DNA from: 1-14-0-10-45-29 sp041650255
GTDB lineage: Archaea; Micrarchaeota; Micrarchaeia; Anstonellales; Anstonellaceae
Direction of reading: 5' to 3'
DNA: 64,000 bases
NCBI GenBank assembly: GCA_041650255.1
Contig: JBAZLL010000002.1
Coordinates: 1-64,000 of the forward strand
In this document: one piece after another, positions 61,479 through 64,000 of the stretch
Position numbering within the stretch: the first letter of the stretch is position 1
How the letters are laid out: each line of letters opens with the position of its first letter
Notes under the pieces: model-generated
What the model was told of the DNA's origin: nothing
Database searches by the model: none
The model's input: only the letters and a program-made list of their open reading frames with translations
Made by a program: the position numbers and the translations under genes

Positions 61479-62240
61479 TCATCCACTCTTTTTTTGTTCG
61501 TGCAATCTTATGAAAATTTCTCCAAAGAACGGGTCTTGGCGCATTGAAACCTTTCCTTCGTTTGCCAAGAATAAAAGCGGCAAAAATGTATATACGACAT
61601 CCAGTCGGTCTTTTTTGTCCAAGAGATTTGAAAATGTCACAAGTCCTTCTGTATCCAGTCTGTTTTCTATTTTATCCCAAAGTATTTTCACTTGCTGGTC
61701 AATGTTAAACTCGCTCATTTTTATCTCAATCGGAGTTACGTCCATCGGGGGAATCTGTTTTTGCGCGGTTTTCTCCTCTCTCTCTTTTTGCTCCTCAAAT
61801 ACTTTTTCAACCGCTTTCACAAGCTCGTCAAGTGTTACCCTTCCTTTCGGTGCAATTCTGCCCTTTAATTCAATAGTTTGTATCTGATTGTAATGCATCG
61901 GCTCCACAAACTCATCAAGGCTTGCTTGCACCGGCTCGTCAAGATTAATCATATCCGATTTGAATCTAAGTAAAATAGATGCGGCAAGAATAAGGTTTGC
62001 AGGAATGCGCAAATCGTCCATTTGCATTTCTCGAATTGTTTCAATATATTTGTTTGTCACCTGTGCAACATCAATATTCCACGGGTCAATATTGTTTAGC
62101 ATTACCATCTCGTAAAGTAGCTCGCGCCAAGTGGGAATTTGCACCATGCGCTCAAGGTTTGTGTCCTGAAGCTGTTCTTTTGAAATCTGTTCAGTCAGCG
62201 TCTGCTCGCGCTGTACGCCTGTCATTTGCCCATCCGACAT
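61479..62240 (-). CDS. scpA: segregation and condensation protein ScpA (kleisin)
   Basis: 253 residues from ATG 62240 (a TTG at 62264 is less likely). WRELLYEMVMLNNIDPWNID and NLILAASILLRFKSDMINL are the N-terminal kleisin helices; a winged helix closes the C-terminus (VTFSNLLDKKDRLDVVYTFL, LPLLFLANEGKV). Bridges SMC heads and binds ScpB, encoded immediately downstream. A TATA box 28 bases before the ATG indicates leaderless transcription of scpA-scpB. Confidence 0.92.
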   Translation of the reverse strand: MSDGQMTGVQREQTLTEQISKEQLQDTNLERMVQIPTWRELLYEMVMLNNIDPWNIDVAQVTNKYIETIREMQMDDLRIPANLILAASILLRFKSDMINLDEPVQASLDEFVEPMHYNQIQTIELKGRIAPKGRVTLDELVKAVEKVFEEQKEREEKTAQKQIPPMDVTPIEIKMSEFNIDQQVKILWDKIENRLDTEGLVTFSNLLDKKDRLDVVYTFLPLLFLANEGKVSMRQDPFFGEIFIRLHEQKKSG

Positions 62241-62263
62241 GAAAGCATAATCTTCAATAACCA

Positions 62264-62272
62264 ATATAAATA
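62264..62272 (-). promoter_or_regulatory. TATA box for scpA-scpB
   Basis: TATTTATAT on the minus strand about 28 bases before the ATG at 62240. Confidence 0.5.
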
Positions 62273-62450
62273 CTGGGTAAAACGGTGGTTAAAGAAAAAA
62301 TTATATGTGTCAAATTCGGCTCTCGTAAGTACGGGATAACCCAATTATTTCACCATATATCACATATTCCCATATTTTTTTGGCAAAATTACTCAATTTG
62401 AATACTGTTTTTAATTTTGAGCCAAAAATCCAATTTGTGGAGTTTTGAAT

Positions 62451-63044
62451 ATGGATAAAATTTCAGAGCTTGAAAAAACAAAAGGAAAAATTTTGCAGGA
62501 GCTTGAATGCCCTCTCAAAGCCAGTGCAACCAATCTTGTTTTTGGCAAGGGAAATGTAAATGCAAAAGTGATGATTATCGGCGAAGCTCCCGGAAAGAAC
62601 GAGGATTTACAGGGAATTCCTTTTGTGGGAAAGGCGGGAAAAAATTTGGACGAATATCTAAAGTTTGCAAATTTGAGCCTTGAAAAAGTGTATATTGCTA
62701 ACATTCTCAAGTACCGCCCGCCACAAAATCGCAATCCCACCAACGACGAAATCGCAGGGCACACTCCATATCTTTTGGAGCAGATAAAAATTATTTCGCC
62801 CGATGTTTTGGTGCCTCTTGGAAATTTTGCGGCAAAATTTGTTTTGGGCGGTTTTTCTGCGGGTGGAATGAAAAATGTTGAGGGCATTTCAAAATTGCAC
62901 GGACAAAAACTTGAAGTAAAATTTGAGAGCCGAAAAATTTTGGTCTATCCGATGTATCATCCGGCGGCGGCAATTTACAATAGAAAGTTGATTGAGGAAT
63001 TAAAGTCTGATTTTGTACAACTGGGAAAAATTCTCAAACAATAA
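62451..63044 (+). CDS. family 4 uracil-DNA glycosylase lacking Fe-S cysteines
   Basis: 197 residues from ATG 62451, with GGAG about 7 bases upstream. Catalytic and uracil-pocket motifs are intact: IIGEAPGKNEDLQGIPFVGK, YIANILKYRPPQNRNPT and MYHPAAAIYNRK. Of the four cysteines that hold the [4Fe-4S] cluster in family 4, only one is kept (ELECPL); the others are replaced (Glu for the first, Tyr in KYRPP, and no Cys in EIAGHTPYL). It is the only Cys in the protein, so no cluster can form. Removes uracil from deaminated DNA, if still active. Confidence 0.88.
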   Translation: MDKISELEKTKGKILQELECPLKASATNLVFGKGNVNAKVMIIGEAPGKNEDLQGIPFVGKAGKNLDEYLKFANLSLEKVYIANILKYRPPQNRNPTNDEIAGHTPYLLEQIKIISPDVLVPLGNFAAKFVLGGFSAGGMKNVEGISKLHGQKLEVKFESRKILVYPMYHPAAAIYNRKLIEELKSDFVQLGKILKQ

Positions 63045-63067
63045 ATCAAAAATACTAAAAATATTTT

Positions 63068-64000
63068 TCATCCCGTATATTTACAAAGCGCATCCGAAAC
63101 CGGCTTCAAATAAGACACAACGATTCCAAGTTTGTTCTTTTCCAAAAATACATAAATCATGTGCCAGTCTTTTGCATTAATACCTTTCACGACAAGGAAC
63201 GCAATGCCATAAATCACATAGCTTATGCAAACCGCTATCACAAGCTGAATTATTCCCTGCATTGAAAAATCAAATATTGAGCCCATTCCCGGCAAAGCGA
63301 TAAAGCTCAATCCGACCATAACCGCGCCTGCGGCAAACGCTTTAAGAATGTCTGGATGAAGTCTTGCTCCAACCATTTGCCTTGCCTTAATCACGGCGTA
63401 AGATTCTCCTATGACTGCGGCAATCGAGCTTGCAATCGCGGCACCCAAAACCCCAATTATGGGTATAAGCACAATATTAAGTACGACGTTCAGCCCTACT
63501 GCAATCGCACTCACCACAAGCAATATCTTTACGTGTCCACGCGCGAGCAATGCGTTTCTGCTTGAAATGGATACAAGAGTCGAAATCACAAACGGCGCAA
63601 ATGCCCATACAAGCCATGCGTTTTCCCAATAAGGCTTTGCCATTATCTGCAAAATCGGGGCGGAGAAAATTAGGAACATACAAAGGAACGGAATTCCAAG
63701 ATACATCGTCCATCTCGTGGTTTCGCGAATTATATTGCTTGTAAATTCATTTTTGGCTTCAAAATGTTCAACGAGCATTGGTTGTTGTACATCGCTAATT
63801 GGAGAAAATATCATCGGTCCGATATTTCTTACAATCAGTACAACTGCTGAATATCCGGCGACCACTCCCGGGTTTTCCCCAAGGAAAATGCCAATCATGA
63901 GCACATCAATCTGTGTCACAAGCGTGTCCAGCATTCCGCTGATATAAACCGGCAAGCCGAACGCCGCGTCCCTTCTCAGAATTCCAAAATCAAATTTGGC
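63068..64000 (-). CDS. polysaccharide/lipid-linked oligosaccharide flippase, partial
   Basis: The frame is open to the right edge of the window, so the N-terminus is missing; the visible part is 310 residues. Eight or so membrane helices and the pattern TQIDVLMIGIFLGENPGVVA and MVEHFE-like PMLVEHFEAKNE match the Wzx/RfbX-type and MurJ-related flippases (MOP superfamily). Moves lipid-linked glycans across the membrane. A GT-C-like enzyme sits at 17655-19256. Confidence 0.8.
   Translation of the reverse strand, partial: AKFDFGILRRDAAFGLPVYISGMLDTLVTQIDVLMIGIFLGENPGVVAGYSAVVLIVRNIGPMIFSPISDVQQPMLVEHFEAKNEFTSNIIRETTRWTMYLGIPFLCMFLIFSAPILQIMAKPYWENAWLVWAFAPFVISTLVSISSRNALLARGHVKILLVVSAIAVGLNVVLNIVLIPIIGVLGAAIASSIAAVIGESYAVIKARQMVGARLHPDILKAFAAGAVMVGLSFIALPGMGSIFDFSMQGIIQLVIAVCISYVIYGIAFLVVKGINAKDWHMIYVFLEKNKLGIVVSYLKPVSDALCKYTG

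Noticed and set aside
1..64000. CRISPR array, complete insertion sequence or replication origin
   Set aside because: No regularly spaced repeats, no transposase frame and no cluster of origin-type repeats were found; the only mobile-like signal is the small hairpin element.

Overview
The window looks archaeal, most likely from a small-genome DPANN-type lineage (inference). Archaea-specific markers are ribosomal proteins eL15 and eS8, RNase P proteins Rnp2 and Rnp3, fibrillarin, RtcB, Dph2, FEN1, MBF1, a Cgi121-like KEOPS subunit, archaeal riboflavin synthase, CTP-dependent riboflavin kinase, class III signal-peptide pilin-like proteins, a tRNA-Lys intron with a bulge-helix-bulge fold, and two box C/D guide RNA candidates. 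Genes of bacterial type are mixed in: UvrA/UvrB/UvrC, a bacterial-type ThrRS, RibA and bifunctional RibD, and a secreted protein whose tail resembles a type IX secretion sorting domain. Lead genes often have a TATA box about 25 bases before the ATG (leaderless); other genes often carry a GGTG Shine-Dalgarno motif.

Layout. 1-2.7 kb: SpeD-like fragment, rnp2-rnp3, a JAMM protease gene with a duplicated 5' end around a small hairpin element, and eL15; this is a remnant of the archaeal exosome/RNase P superoperon order. 2.8-11 kb: unrecognised helical and secreted proteins, ending in a 1186-residue cysteine-rich pilin-like protein. 11-19.3 kb: rtcB, a 945-residue protein with an HELSH zincin-like motif, another large membrane-anchored protein, a polytopic GT-C-like protein, and tRNA-Lys(UUU). 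19.5-26 kb: fibrillarin, PEP synthase, a CPA2 antiporter and Dph2. 26-34.6 kb: uvrC (frameshifted), uvrA and uvrB with hypotheticals between them. 34.7-43.8 kb: a divergent pair of winged-helix proteins, Cgi121, a VWA-like protein, eS8, a C/D sRNA, a TctA-like permease with an OB-fold partner, a frameshifted repeat protein and a CDP-alcohol phosphatidyltransferase. 43.8-55 kb: thrS, TPR protein, site-2 protease, MBF1, FEN1, two ribK paralogues with a C/D sRNA upstream, pilin-like protein, membrane protein, trpS and a KaiC-like ATPase. 55-64 kb: ribB-ribC-ribH-ribA-ribD, hisS, thioredoxin, scpA-scpB, a uracil-DNA glycosylase without its Fe-S ligands, and a partial flippase.

How the genes fit together: the riboflavin cluster plus ribK gives a nearly complete GTP-to-FMN route made of bacterial and archaeal enzymes. 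UvrABC and the UDG are DNA repair. Fibrillarin and the two sRNAs belong to 2'-O-methylation of RNA. The secreted and pilin-like proteins, site-2 protease, GT-C protein and flippase concern the cell surface. The most notable oddities are a strong internal ribosome-binding site inside ppsA, repeated partial duplications of gene ends (two of them around a small hairpin element), the Cys-depleted family 4 UDG, and the giant Cys-rich surface protein.
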